A stretch of DNA of 61,152 nt, from the NCBI GenBank assembly GCA_012718915.1, contig JAAYBI010000065.1, forward strand, positions 1-61,152, given 5' to 3'. Shown one piece after another: positions 26,015-34,171 of the stretch. Source of the DNA: Clostridiaceae bacterium (GTDB lineage: Bacteria; Bacillota; Clostridia; Saccharofermentanales; Saccharofermentanaceae). The stretch's first letter is position 1. Every line of letters begins with the position of its first letter. The notes below the pieces were generated by a model. The model saw nothing but the letters and a program-made list of their open reading frames with translations, was not told the origin of the DNA and did no database searches. Position numbers and translations under genes: made by a program.

Positions 26015-26287
26015 ATGTCATACCGATTTTTTCAAAATAGGTCGTGTGAGTATTTTCCGTGTCATGCTATTTCTGAGAATGAGAGGGCTGAGTTCAATTG
26101 TCTCTTCTGCTATTGCCCGCTATATCCGTTTCCGGATTGCGGCGGACGATTTGAAATACTTTCCAATGGCATCAAGGATTGTTCTGCTTGTACGCTTCCA
26201 CATTACAACTATGACTCGGTTAACCGCAAATTAAAGGAAAAATATACCAATCTTCTTCTGTCGGGAGAGTGGTTATCGGATAGTTGA
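26015..26287 (+). CDS. Cysteine-rich small domain protein (PF04071-like metal-binding)
   Basis: 90 residues with eight cysteines (11, 16, 29, 32, 34, 42, 56, 59) in the pattern of the cysteine-rich small domain: SCEYFPCH, FNCLFCYCPLYP and CSACTLPH. The domain is found alone or fused to CobD-like proteins in anaerobes and probably binds a metal. GGAGG stands 4 nt before the ATG. No cobalamin genes are present in the window. Confidence 0.8.
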   Translation: MSYRFFQNRSCEYFPCHAISENERAEFNCLFCYCPLYPFPDCGGRFEILSNGIKDCSACTLPHYNYDSVNRKLKEKYTNLLLSGEWLSDS

Positions 26288-26310
26288 TAGTATGAGAATT
26301 AATTCATACT

Positions 26311-27453
26311 CTAATAAGTCTCGATAATAATGTGAATCTTATGGATAGCAGCAACAGAAGTGATGCAAGTATATACAAGGTCATATTCTTCAAATTGTGA
26401 AGAATGACTTGAAGGAGTGGCGTGGCCGAGATAATATCGGGACGTTTTGTGTACTTCACGAATCGTTACTGTACGTTGACGATGAGAGTCAACATTGGAC
26501 ATAATTATGGGGGACAACGTCACGGATGTGATGGAAGATACATCAAATACTGTGCGGTCGATTTTGATTTGGTCGCGTGCGAATCGAAATTCCTGAGGTA
26601 TATGTAATGCGATATTAAGAGCTCTGCAGATAGAATATATGATGAGTGATATTAATATGCAGTCCACTGCAATTAAAACGTTCAACGCCAGTGCCATATT
26701 GCTGTTGTCGCGGATATTTTCTGATAATTCGTACAAAGTATAAGATGTATAAGTGATGATCAGTGTTGGAAGCGACAGTAAGAGGACGGTCGTAGCGTAT
26801 TCTTTAGTAATTTTCCTAAGTAACCTCTTTTTAGGGAATTGGACAGCTGCAAATACGGCATCATCATTCGAAATGTTGGTATCTGATGGCGATGCGATGT
26901 CTTCCGGGCTGAAATCGGTCTCGCTTTCTGTATGATCATTTGGCGATATCGATTCACTAACCGTAATGGTCGGAGAATTGTCATCGTGCTCTGCCCCGGA
27001 AGTAAGTTCAAAGTTTTTTATGCTGGCGGGGATTATGATTGAAGCAAAATCGTCAAATTCGTCCTTAGAAAAGTGATATAGCGGGTAGTCTTTGCATTTG
27101 CCATCTTCAGAAATGCAACGCAAATATCTGCGCGCGAAAATTGGGAATCCGGCGATGCCAATCTTGTGAGTAAAGACTCGAATTGTTTTCTCGGCATACA
27201 AAATATCTATAAATTCTCCGGAACTGTATTTTAGGGTGATGCCGTTTGGTCTTGAAACAATTGCAAAGCGAGGTGATACAAAAAAGGAAACCAGGCACAG
27301 GAGAATGACAAAGATAACCAATAGTGTAGTTCTCACGGTATCCAACGATAACCGTAATGCAATTAATCTTACCAAAAATAATGACACCAAAAGATATGCG
27401 ATAGACTTTGAAGCAATAATTCCGACATTGGAACGATATGCATTGCTTTTCAT
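26311..27453 (-). CDS. Membrane protein of unknown function
   Basis: 380 residues, not recognised. Two hydrophobic hairpins are visible: about 15-62 near the N-terminus, and about 218-285. Each precedes a soluble beta-rich segment that could be a bacterial PH-like domain. A low-complexity acidic/serine stretch (about 155-200) joins the halves. The duplicated layout suggests an internal repeat of TM pair plus soluble domain. The RBS is weak. It converges with the cysteine-rich protein gene, and the ends are separated by a small hairpin (arms AGTATGA and TCATACT). Confidence 0.6.
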   Translation of the reverse strand: MKSNAYRSNVGIIASKSIAYLLVSLFLVRLIALRLSLDTVRTTLLVIFVILLCLVSFFVSPRFAIVSRPNGITLKYSSGEFIDILYAEKTIRVFTHKIGIAGFPIFARRYLRCISEDGKCKDYPLYHFSKDEFDDFASIIIPASIKNFELTSGAEHDDNSPTITVSESISPNDHTESETDFSPEDIASPSDTNISNDDAVFAAVQFPKKRLLRKITKEYATTVLLLSLPTLIITYTSYTLYELSENIRDNSNMALALNVLIAVDCILISLIIYSICRALNIALHIPQEFRFARDQIKIDRTVFDVSSITSVTLSPIIMSNVDSHRQRTVTIREVHKTSRYYLGHATPSSHSSQFEEYDLVYTCITSVAAIHKIHIIIETY

Positions 27454-27672
27454 AACGTCACTCTCTTGCTGGTTTTTCGTTATATCTGAAATTATATCAA
27501 ATCAAAAGGCGACTATGATATATCGATTATTTCGAATGTGAAAATCTACGGCGTATGATGATGAATGGACTGTGAATTATTAATCAAGTCATTGCCGGCA
27601 GATGTTTTGTGAATATCGAATGTGGTAAAATTATTGACACAGAAATTCTTTATACATTGAAAGGAGTCATAT

Positions 27673-27921
27673 ATGGATAAGTACCAAATCATGATGATCC
27701 GGATCAATCACAGAATTAACAGCGCAGAATCTCTTCAGAAGGTGCTTACACGTTACGGTTGCAACATCAAAACCCGACTGGGTCTACATGAAGCAGGTGA
27801 TGTTTGTGGCGTAGACGGATTGGTTATTCTGCAATTGGTGAAGACCGATATGAGCAATACAGATTTTGTCTCAGAATTGAATGCTCTGGAGGGTATAGAA
27901 GCTATGCTTTGCGAAGTCTGA
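27673..27921 (+). CDS. Small ACT-like domain protein (TM1266/iron-hydrogenase regulator-like)
   Basis: 82 residues. The order MIRINHRINSAESLQKVLTR, YGCNIKTRLGLHEAG, GLVILQLV and a final ALEGIEAMLCEV suggests a ferredoxin-like ACT/NikR-C fold like that of the TM1266 family, which occurs near iron-only hydrogenase maturation genes in anaerobes. No hydrogenase genes are in the window. AAAGGAG precedes the ATG. Family assignment is by overall pattern only. Confidence 0.6.
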   Translation: MDKYQIMMIRINHRINSAESLQKVLTRYGCNIKTRLGLHEAGDVCGVDGLVILQLVKTDMSNTDFVSELNALEGIEAMLCEV

Positions 27922-27943
27922 GAATTCGTTTTTTTCTCAATAA

Positions 27944-27987
27944 AATGGCTCTCATTGATTTTGATCTTTGAGAGCCATTATCTTTGT
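27944..27987. terminator. Bidirectional terminator
   Basis: AATGGCTCTCA (27944-27954) pairs with TGAGAGCCATT (27969-27979). T-rich stretches follow on both strands. It separates the convergent ACT-like and DUF898-like genes. Confidence 0.82.
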
Positions 27988-28010
27988 TATAAGAAGGGGA
28001 CGTAGGATAA

Positions 28011-28328
28011 TCAAGCAAAATGTGTGTGTTTTGCGCGCCATTCTTTCAACTTGATATTAAGCCAGAATGAATAGATGCCTAAAGTGATGATTGATAACAG
28101 AAACCATTTGATCCAATTTCCGAAGAGCTGTGTCGCGGTGCCGTCAAAATACAACCTGCGATCTTCGATAACGGTATGCTTGGTCTCCCAGGAATAAATC
28201 ATACATATTGCCCAAGGCGCACAGATACCTAAAGTGACAGATGTGATCAAGCTCCCGAGGATATACCAACCAACAAGCTGATGGAGCTTTCCGTCAAAAT
28301 ATGATTGTTGTGATAAATTCTCTGCCAT
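28011..28328 (-). CDS. DUF898-like small membrane protein
   Basis: 105 residues with two similar halves, each starting with a YFDG motif (YFDGKLHQLVGWYI and YFDGTATQLFGNWIKW) and continuing with a membrane helix. The end LGIYSFWLNIKLKEWRAKHTHF is the classic DUF898 signature. The function is unknown. Strong GGAGG before the ATG. Confidence 0.8.
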   Translation of the reverse strand: MAENLSQQSYFDGKLHQLVGWYILGSLITSVTLGICAPWAICMIYSWETKHTVIEDRRLYFDGTATQLFGNWIKWFLLSIITLGIYSFWLNIKLKEWRAKHTHFA

Positions 28329-28489
28329 AACAAGCCTCCATAGTGATTGATTTTTATTATCATAAGTTTATCATTTTTGAAACTTCAATGATATATTCTA
28401 CTTATGCCGAAATAGGATGATTAAGTATTTGGCGGTCTGATGAAGTCATTTTCCACAATTGATTTTAGCAACGAAAAGGCGATAAGGGA

Positions 28490-28518
28490 TTGATTTTTTT
28501 GGGTGCTTCCCATATAGT
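28490..28518 (+). promoter_or_regulatory. Probable promoter of queT
   Basis: TTGATT (28490-28495) and TATAGT (28513-28518) are separated by 17 bp. A start near 28525 would give a leader of about 150 nt, long for a simple gene and in keeping with RNA-based control. The 28329-28489 stretch before it holds nothing I recognise. Confidence 0.5.
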
Positions 28519-28600
28519 CTATCATGTTTGGCGGATTCCTTTTGACGCTTCAATTCGGGCCGCTCAATCCATATCGGTTTGAATGACCTATATGAAATAC

Positions 28601-28670
28601 CGCTGGGACTCTGCGATGCCGCATGGGTCTCAAGCTTGAGCTCCGGTCGACATTTTTCGATCGGGAGGGG
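28601..28670 (+). promoter_or_regulatory. Structured leader of queT that sequesters the Shine-Dalgarno sequence
   Basis: Stem 1: GACTCTGCG (28607-28615) pairs with CGCA-GGGTC (28620-28629, one bulge) around an ATGC loop. Stem 2: CTCC (28641-28644) and GGTCGA (28645-28650) pair with TCGATC (28657-28662) and GGAG (28664-28667), so the SD of queT is buried in the helix. CTCAAGCTTGAG (28630-28641) between the stems is self-complementary and would compete for the CTCC strand. This suits a translational switch. QueT genes are often preceded by preQ1 riboswitches, but I could not match the known preQ1-I, -II or -III consensus by eye. Confidence 0.5.
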
Positions 28671-28675
28671 GAATT

Positions 28676-29221
28676 ATGAATAAGTCCAATTTACCTCGTC
28701 ATGGTAGGGCGCTCTATTTAACGACCGCCGCAACAATCGCAGCACTATATGTGGTACTGACTCTGCCGTTCGCACAGTTTGCCTTCGGGCCGATTCAATT
28801 CCGACTGGCGGAATGCTTGGTAATACTGCCGATTTTATTGCCGGCGGCCATTCCGGGAATTACCATCGGTTGCTTTCTTGCAAATCTTCTTAATCCAGGG
28901 AACCTCGGACCGATTGATATTGTATTCGGATCGCTTGCGACACTTGTAGCGGCGCTATTAACCTATAGGTTGGCGAAGATGGCGCCATTTAAGAAATTGA
29001 TTATTAACGATATCGTCGCTCTGGTTCCGCCGATTATAGTAAATGCGATAATTGTTGGAACATACTTGACGTTTCTGCTGACGGAAGGGGCAATTCGGGT
29101 TACAATGATTATCGTTAATGTTGTTTATGTCGGACTGAGCGAGATGGCGGTTGTATACTTCATAGGGCTTCCGCTTCTGGTTGTCTTGCGAAAAGCAGGA
29201 TTGCGCTCGACAAAGGAGTAG
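28676..29221 (+). CDS. queT: QueT-type ECF transporter substrate-binding (S) component
   Basis: 181-residue membrane protein of the QueT family (PF06177), predicted S-component that captures a queuosine precursor and docks with the shared ECF energising module. Family motifs are ATIAALYVVLTL, FGPIQFRLAECLVILP and PGITIGCFLANLLNP, followed by DIVFGSLATLVAALLTY. About six membrane helices. The ECF ATPases and T-component are not in the window, as is usual for group II S-components. The SD is unusually strong (GGGAGGGGG) but lies in a leader hairpin. Confidence 0.9.
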   Translation: MNKSNLPRHGRALYLTTAATIAALYVVLTLPFAQFAFGPIQFRLAECLVILPILLPAAIPGITIGCFLANLLNPGNLGPIDIVFGSLATLVAALLTYRLAKMAPFKKLIINDIVALVPPIIVNAIIVGTYLTFLLTEGAIRVTMIIVNVVYVGLSEMAVVYFIGLPLLVVLRKAGLRSTKE

Positions 29222-29225
29222 ATCA

Positions 29226-29903
29226 ATGCGCCAATCTAAGTCAAAAGAAGAGCTAACCCAAGCGCATTATTTTTCGGAGCAGCCTTCTACGCCGTCTAAG
29301 CGCAAAGAAATAGAGTTCCGAATTCATGGCCAGGATTATTTATTCTTTACAGATACGGAAGTATTTTCAAAAAATGCCGTTGACTTTGGCACGGAACTGA
29401 TGTTGAAGACGGTTATATCTGATTTGCTCAATAATAAAATAAAGACCGGTGAACTATTGGATCTCGGATGCGGATATGGTGTCGTCGGGGTGGTCATGAA
29501 GCGCGTTTTTCCGGCTATGTCCGTGAAAATGCTCGATATTAATTCGCGAGCGGTGTCGCTTGCACAAGAAAATGCAAGACATAATTTTGTCGGATCTGTT
29601 CAGGTATTCTCATCTGATGGATTTTCCGGGCTTCCTGAAGATTCACGTGATTTTACGGTGGTGTTGACGAATCCTCCGGTTCGAGCAGGAAAATCGACTG
29701 TTTTTTCGTTCTACGATGGAGCATTCGAGAGATTAAGAGATGGCGGATGGTTGTATGTTGTACTTCAGAAAAAGCAAGGAGCACCATCAAGTATGATTTA
29801 TCTGGAGCGTCTGTTTGGACGATGCGAGGTCATAGAAAAAGATAAGGGCTACTGGATTATGAAGGCAACAAAGTCAAAGAAGGATGGAGTGCTTTCGCTA
29901 TGA
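29226..29903 (+). CDS. RsmC-like class I SAM-dependent methyltransferase
   Basis: 225 residues. HYFSEQPS and the segment DYLFFTDTEVFSKNAVDFGTELM match the small MTS/RsmC-like family that methylates 16S rRNA guanine (or an unknown target). SAM motif I is LLDLGCGYGVVG, and the catalytic motif is TNPPVRAGKS. I place the start at 29226, with AAAGGAG 7-10 nt upstream, instead of an in-frame ATG inside queT. It begins 4 bp after the queT stop, so the two are co-transcribed. Confidence 0.88.
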   Translation: MRQSKSKEELTQAHYFSEQPSTPSKRKEIEFRIHGQDYLFFTDTEVFSKNAVDFGTELMLKTVISDLLNNKIKTGELLDLGCGYGVVGVVMKRVFPAMSVKMLDINSRAVSLAQENARHNFVGSVQVFSSDGFSGLPEDSRDFTVVLTNPPVRAGKSTVFSFYDGAFERLRDGGWLYVVLQKKQGAPSSMIYLERLFGRCEVIEKDKGYWIMKATKSKKDGVLSL

Positions 29904-30421
29904 GACGTATCGCTTGCTCGCGGAATGTGATTGTTTTGCTCTTGCTGGGAGCTTGTCTGACAATGATTTCTTGTTCTCGCGGCAACGCGAATCAAGGCGT
30001 CGATGACTATCTTGGTGACTACAGTTATGATTCACCCATAATCGCTATGGTTTATGAAGATCTTGACGGCGAGGGGATGGGCATTTTGTACCGCTCGGTG
30101 ACAGACTTCGATAAGTTTATTAATAACACAGATAAGCCGATACTTTTATACATGTATACTTCAATGCATGCTGATGATGCCGGCACCACTGCTTCGGTCG
30201 AACAAATCGCTGAGGATTATCATAAAGAAGTTGTGGTGATATCTATTGATCTATTTCGGGCTTCCGAAGTCGCAAATCGTTACGAAGTTGTCGCTGTTCC
30301 GGAATTCATTATCATTCATTCCGGCGAAGAAGTTGGTCGTTTTGACAGTGCCGATAAGCAGACATGGTATCCGGAGGAGGTTTCGGATTGGATGATTTCG
30401 GTTATTAATACGATAGAATAG
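29900..30421 (+). CDS. Lipoprotein with thioredoxin-like fold lacking the CXXC pair
   Basis: 173 residues. The signal peptide ends in lipobox LTMISC, with the acylated Cys near residue 25. The segment PILLYMYTSMHADDAG corresponds to the thioredoxin active-site helix, but no Cys pair is present. VVVISIDLFRASEVANRYEVVAVPEFIII supplies the next strands and the cis-Pro motif VPEF. It is probably not a disulfide oxidoreductase. Start ATG overlaps the methyltransferase stop by 4 bp (ATGA). Confidence 0.7.
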   Translation: MRRIACSRNVIVLLLLGACLTMISCSRGNANQGVDDYLGDYSYDSPIIAMVYEDLDGEGMGILYRSVTDFDKFINNTDKPILLYMYTSMHADDAGTTASVEQIAEDYHKEVVVISIDLFRASEVANRYEVVAVPEFIIIHSGEEVGRFDSADKQTWYPEEVSDWMISVINTIE

Positions 30422-30496
30422 ATTGTGTATCGCAGTGACGAACCTTGAGTTTCTCGATAAATTTGCAGTCGTATATGAGGCCGGAGGAGAGAAGAA

Positions 30497-31000
30497 ATGA
30501 ATTACACTTACTATCAGGCGATTGGTCAGGACAGTCATCGCTTTATCAATATCAATGACTCTGCTGCGTCAACAAGCCCTCTTATATTAGGGGGGATAGT
30601 CATTCCGTCGGCTGTAGGGATAGAAGCGAACAGTGACGGAGATGTGCTTTTTCATGCATTAACTAATGCAATTTCCGGAGTGACCGGGGTAAATATCCTA
30701 GGTAAGATTGCGGACCAAATGTGCCTGGTCGATGGAGTTAAGGACAGCCGTGTTTATTTGGAACGGGCTATGCAAGATCTAAAAGACATTGAACTGATTC
30801 ACGTTTCTTTTTCTATTGAATGTCTTGTTCCAAAGCTTGCGCCTCATATTCAGGACATCAAGACGTCTGTAGCAAGCGCACTAAATATCGCCCCGTCCGC
30901 AGTTGGTATTACAGCCACTACCGGTGAGGGGCTGAACGGTTGCGGCCGAGGCGAAGGTATTGCAGTCCTGTGTGTATTAAGTGTGCGTCGTCCGAATTAA
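30497..31000 (+). CDS. ispF: Divergent 2-C-methyl-D-erythritol 2,4-cyclodiphosphate synthase
   Basis: 167 residues of the IspF fold, which cyclises CDP-ME 2-phosphate in the MEP isoprenoid pathway. Conserved: metal ligands Asp12 and His14 (GQDSHRF), His53 (VLFHAL), SDGD at 46-49, and the C-terminal TATTGEGLNGCGRGEG. Missing: the usual His before SDGD is Asn45, and the conserved DIGxxFPDTD loop reads NILGKIADQM. It may therefore be slow, altered in function, or a paralogue. GGAGGAG precedes the ATG. Its 3' end overlaps convergent ispD by 4 bp, which supports a pathway link. Confidence 0.75.
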   Translation: MNYTYYQAIGQDSHRFININDSAASTSPLILGGIVIPSAVGIEANSDGDVLFHALTNAISGVTGVNILGKIADQMCLVDGVKDSRVYLERAMQDLKDIELIHVSFSIECLVPKLAPHIQDIKTSVASALNIAPSAVGITATTGEGLNGCGRGEGIAVLCVLSVRRPN

Positions 31001-31782
31001 GACTTCGATTCCTGTTTCGCCTGGATTAGGCTTTCTGCAAAATGCAAATCTTCGGGAGTAGTAATCTTGATGTTGGAATATGCTCCCTCGATAAGATGGA
31101 CACGGTGTCCCATTGCTTCTGCTAAAGAAGTATCGTCTGTTGCGGTTCTGCCGCGACGCATTGCTGAGGTGTATGCCTCCACAAGAATGTTGTATTTGAA
31201 TACTTGTGGCGTTTGAATTTCTTGGAGTGTGGCGCGATCGGGGGTTGAAGCGACTTGATCGCTATCCGGTCCGTCAGTTTGCTTAATCGTACCCTTAACC
31301 GGCACGGCAGGTGCACACACGTCAAAATTGGTGGCGGCTTTAAGACATCGATCAAGAACATCCTGATCGATCATGCATCTGGCGCCGTCGTGTATAAACA
31401 CGACATCATCATCATTAGGGGGGAAAGGGAGAGAAGACATAGCAACGATGCCGTTCCAAACAGATTCTTGCCGTGTTTCTCCTCCGGGAACAATATTCTT
31501 GACGAATTGGAATTTATTCTTCTCGCAAAGGCCCTTGACCTTAAATATTTGCTCTTCATGAGCAACGATTATTGTCTGCAGCGAAAATGTTCCGCGAAGA
31601 TTCATGCGATTCGAAAATTCGTCGAATGCCTTAAGAGTTCGCTCGATAACGGATACTCCGGCAATCTGAAGGAACTGCTTGCTCTCGGGAGAACTCATGC
31701 GGCTGCCGATGCCTGCCGCAGGAATAATTACGAAAACACGCTTGATGTCAGTAGGTGTGGATTTAAAGGCGGATGTTCTCAT
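30997..31782 (-). CDS. ispD: 2-C-methyl-D-erythritol 4-phosphate cytidylyltransferase
   Basis: 261-residue cytidylyltransferase joining CTP and MEP, two steps before IspF. The nucleotide-binding loop PAAGIGSRMSSPESKQF is near the N-terminus, followed by VPGGETRQESVWNG, FIHDGARCMI, PAVPVKGTIK, TLQEIQTPQVF, TDDTSLAEAMG and NIKITTPEDL, all family signatures. It starts inside the end of radA (4-bp ATGA overlap), so expression is coupled to radA. Confidence 0.95.
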   Translation of the reverse strand: MRTSAFKSTPTDIKRVFVIIPAAGIGSRMSSPESKQFLQIAGVSVIERTLKAFDEFSNRMNLRGTFSLQTIIVAHEEQIFKVKGLCEKNKFQFVKNIVPGGETRQESVWNGIVAMSSLPFPPNDDDVVFIHDGARCMIDQDVLDRCLKAATNFDVCAPAVPVKGTIKQTDGPDSDQVASTPDRATLQEIQTPQVFKYNILVEAYTSAMRRGRTATDDTSLAEAMGHRVHLIEGAYSNIKITTPEDLHFAESLIQAKQESKS

Positions 31783-33236
31783 GTTACACCTCTCTTCAAC
31801 TGTGTTTTGGGGTTCTCGGAAAAGATTATATCAAAGGCCTCAGCCACTGAATCCGTGTAGATTATTTCCGGCAGGGATATTATAGCATGTTCGCCAGTAT
31901 TAGCGTAAGGAATTAATGAGGTTTTCTTAGATAATTTATCAATAGCGACTTGATTTGCACCCGGCAATACACATGTAGTAAAGCCGAGCTTTAATGATTC
32001 TGAGATTCTACGATCAATATCGCTGACGGGTCTGACTTCTCCGGTTAAACCGATTTCGCCGAAAATTAGGCTGTTTTGAAGCACGGGGATGTCTTTGATC
32101 GCCGAAAAAACTGCGGCAATTATCGCAAGATCACAAGCTCTTTCGCTAATTTTCAGTCCGCCGACGACATTGATATATGCATCAAATCGGCTGAGTCCAA
32201 GGTTGAATTTTTTTTCTAATATGGCAAGCAACATTCCCACACGCGTTCGATCGATGCCTTGTGTGATTCTTTGTGGCGCGGCATAAGCCGTGGGTGTTAA
32301 GAGGGCTTGGATTTCAACGTATACGGCCTTGGTGCCCTCCATGACCGCGGTAACAACGGAACCGGGAGATTGGCGCGGTCGAGCGGACAAGAGAAGGGAA
32401 GAGGCGTACTCGACCTGCTCAAGGCCACGATCACTCATTTCGAAAAAAGCAATTTCGCCGGAAGCGCCAAAACGATTCTTAATCGCACGAACCATGCGAT
32501 AAGCACCGGAAAAATCCCCCTCAAAATACAAAACAGTGTCCACCATGTGCTCGAGAACACGCGGGCCTGCAATCGAGCCGTCTTTCGTTACATGACCGAC
32601 TAATACGATTGTGATGTTGAGCCTTTTAGCGAGTCTCAACAATCCGGCGGTGACTTCTCGGGCCTGGCTGACGCTTCCCGGAGCTGAAGAAATTGATTCT
32701 GTATACATGGTCTGTATCGAGTCAATGACGCAAAAAGTAGGCGTAACCTTCTCAAGCGTATCTTGGATGAATTCGAAAGAAGTTTGGGAACAAAGCGTAA
32801 TATCACTGCTCTCAATACCGAGACGCGTTGCTCGCATTCGAATTTGTGTCTTAGATTCTTCTCCCGAAACATATAATACTTTGCCGGATTTATGAAGTTC
32901 GTGACATACCTGCAACAGTAGCGTTGACTTGCCGATGCCGGGGTCGCCTCCGACGAGCACCAGGGATCCGGGAACAAACCCGCCGCCCAATACGCGATTC
33001 AGCTCAGAGTAACCGGATGAATACCGAAAAATATCATCATCAGAGACATCCGCAAGCGAAGTAACTCCGGTATCGCCGGTCCAGTGAGACGCAAGCGGCG
33101 AATTTTTGGTCAGCGTGCTGCGAATGTTCTCTTCGACAAGAGTATTCCAAGCCTGGCAAGACGGGCACCGTCCCATCCAACCGGAGGTTTCGTAACCACA
33201 AGCACTACATACATATTGTGTCTTTGTCTTGGCCAA
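31779..33236 (-). CDS. radA: DNA repair protein RadA (Sms)
   Basis: 485-residue DnaB-like/RecA-like helicase that drives branch migration during recombination. The N-terminal zinc finger has Cys10, Cys13, Cys24 and Cys27. Walker A GGDPGIGKST is near 94-103. The RadA-specific KNRFG motif is near residue 256, and the C-terminal Lon-protease-like domain follows. The start is TTG (33236), with a GGGGGG ribosome site 9 nt upstream, giving the expected MAKTKTQYVC beginning. It is the first gene of radA-ispD. Confidence 0.95.
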   Translation of the reverse strand: MAKTKTQYVCSACGYETSGWMGRCPSCQAWNTLVEENIRSTLTKNSPLASHWTGDTGVTSLADVSDDDIFRYSSGYSELNRVLGGGFVPGSLVLVGGDPGIGKSTLLLQVCHELHKSGKVLYVSGEESKTQIRMRATRLGIESSDITLCSQTSFEFIQDTLEKVTPTFCVIDSIQTMYTESISSAPGSVSQAREVTAGLLRLAKRLNITIVLVGHVTKDGSIAGPRVLEHMVDTVLYFEGDFSGAYRMVRAIKNRFGASGEIAFFEMSDRGLEQVEYASSLLLSARPRQSPGSVVTAVMEGTKAVYVEIQALLTPTAYAAPQRITQGIDRTRVGMLLAILEKKFNLGLSRFDAYINVVGGLKISERACDLAIIAAVFSAIKDIPVLQNSLIFGEIGLTGEVRPVSDIDRRISESLKLGFTTCVLPGANQVAIDKLSKKTSLIPYANTGEHAIISLPEIIYTDSVAEAFDIIFSENPKTQLKRGVT

Positions 33237-33321
33237 ACAAATATTCCCCCCAGTTTCAATCGAGCAACAATATCAGTATAACACTGAAAAAATACTTGTC
33301 ATTTGTCGATATGCGCAAATG

Positions 33322-34152
33322 TTAAAAATCTTTCAATATTTTCGCCGAGTTATCAAATAATATTTTATGCAGGTCCTTATCGGATAACCCAAGATTAATA
33401 ATGAAATTCAGTTCTTTTTCAAGCGACCACATCGGATAATCCGTTCCGAATAATACGTGATCCGGTCCGAAAGCCCCAATAAGCTCCAACGCCTTTTCTC
33501 TGCTAAGAAATGTAAAAGAACTGGAGGTGTCGACATAAACATTTGGAAGACCTGATAAATATTCCGGAGCCTTGTACCATTCGCTCCAACCGCCAAAATG
33601 CGCAGCAATGATTGTAAGATTCGGGTAATTCCGAGCCAGACGAGCAATCTGTTCGGGGTGAGAAAATGAATAACGATAGTCCCCTGCGTGAATCAAAATC
33701 GGGAGATTACCTTGCAGAACGGATGCGATGGATTGGATGGCGGAATCATCCGCAGCTATATGCTGAAAGTCGGGATGCAATTTGATGCCTTTTAGTCCCC
33801 ACTCGGTAATAACCGAAAGCTCTTCCGTGATCTCATCAACGGTCATCTCGGGATGTAGTGTCCCGAATCCAATCAAAGCTTCCGGAGCTGCCGACACGGT
33901 GTCGCGAATGAATTCATGGATGGATCTCACTTGGGACTTTGTTGTGGCTGTGCTGAATACGACGGTCTTCGAAACATTATAGGCTTTAGCTTCTTCGATA
34001 AGATCATTTATTTGACCGGTTCTCGCCATCGGTAAATCGTAGAAAGAGTGGATGGATTCGACGGCCTTTGCATATATTTTTTCCGGAAAAATATGGGCGT
34101 GGATATTGATAATCGGACATTTATAAGAAAAAGGTTCAACTTCAGGCGGCAT
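33322..34152 (-). CDS. Amidohydrolase family protein (PF04909-like)
   Basis: 276-residue TIM-barrel metal-dependent hydrolase or decarboxylase. Ligands: INIHAHIFPEK near the N-terminus, Lys/His in GIKLHPDFQ, His in ILIHAGDY, His in IIAAHFGGW, and the Asp in LFGTDYPMWS. The family includes ACMS decarboxylase-like and amidohydrolase-2 enzymes, and the substrate is unknown. AGGAG before the ATG. It lies 20 bp downstream of the ABC exporter operon on the same strand and could be its last cistron. Confidence 0.85.
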   Translation of the reverse strand: MPPEVEPFSYKCPIINIHAHIFPEKIYAKAVESIHSFYDLPMARTGQINDLIEEAKAYNVSKTVVFSTATTKSQVRSIHEFIRDTVSAAPEALIGFGTLHPEMTVDEITEELSVITEWGLKGIKLHPDFQHIAADDSAIQSIASVLQGNLPILIHAGDYRYSFSHPEQIARLARNYPNLTIIAAHFGGWSEWYKAPEYLSGLPNVYVDTSSSFTFLSREKALELIGAFGPDHVLFGTDYPMWSLEKELNFIINLGLSDKDLHKILFDNSAKILKDF

Positions 34153-34171
34153 GGCTATTCTCCTAATATGA

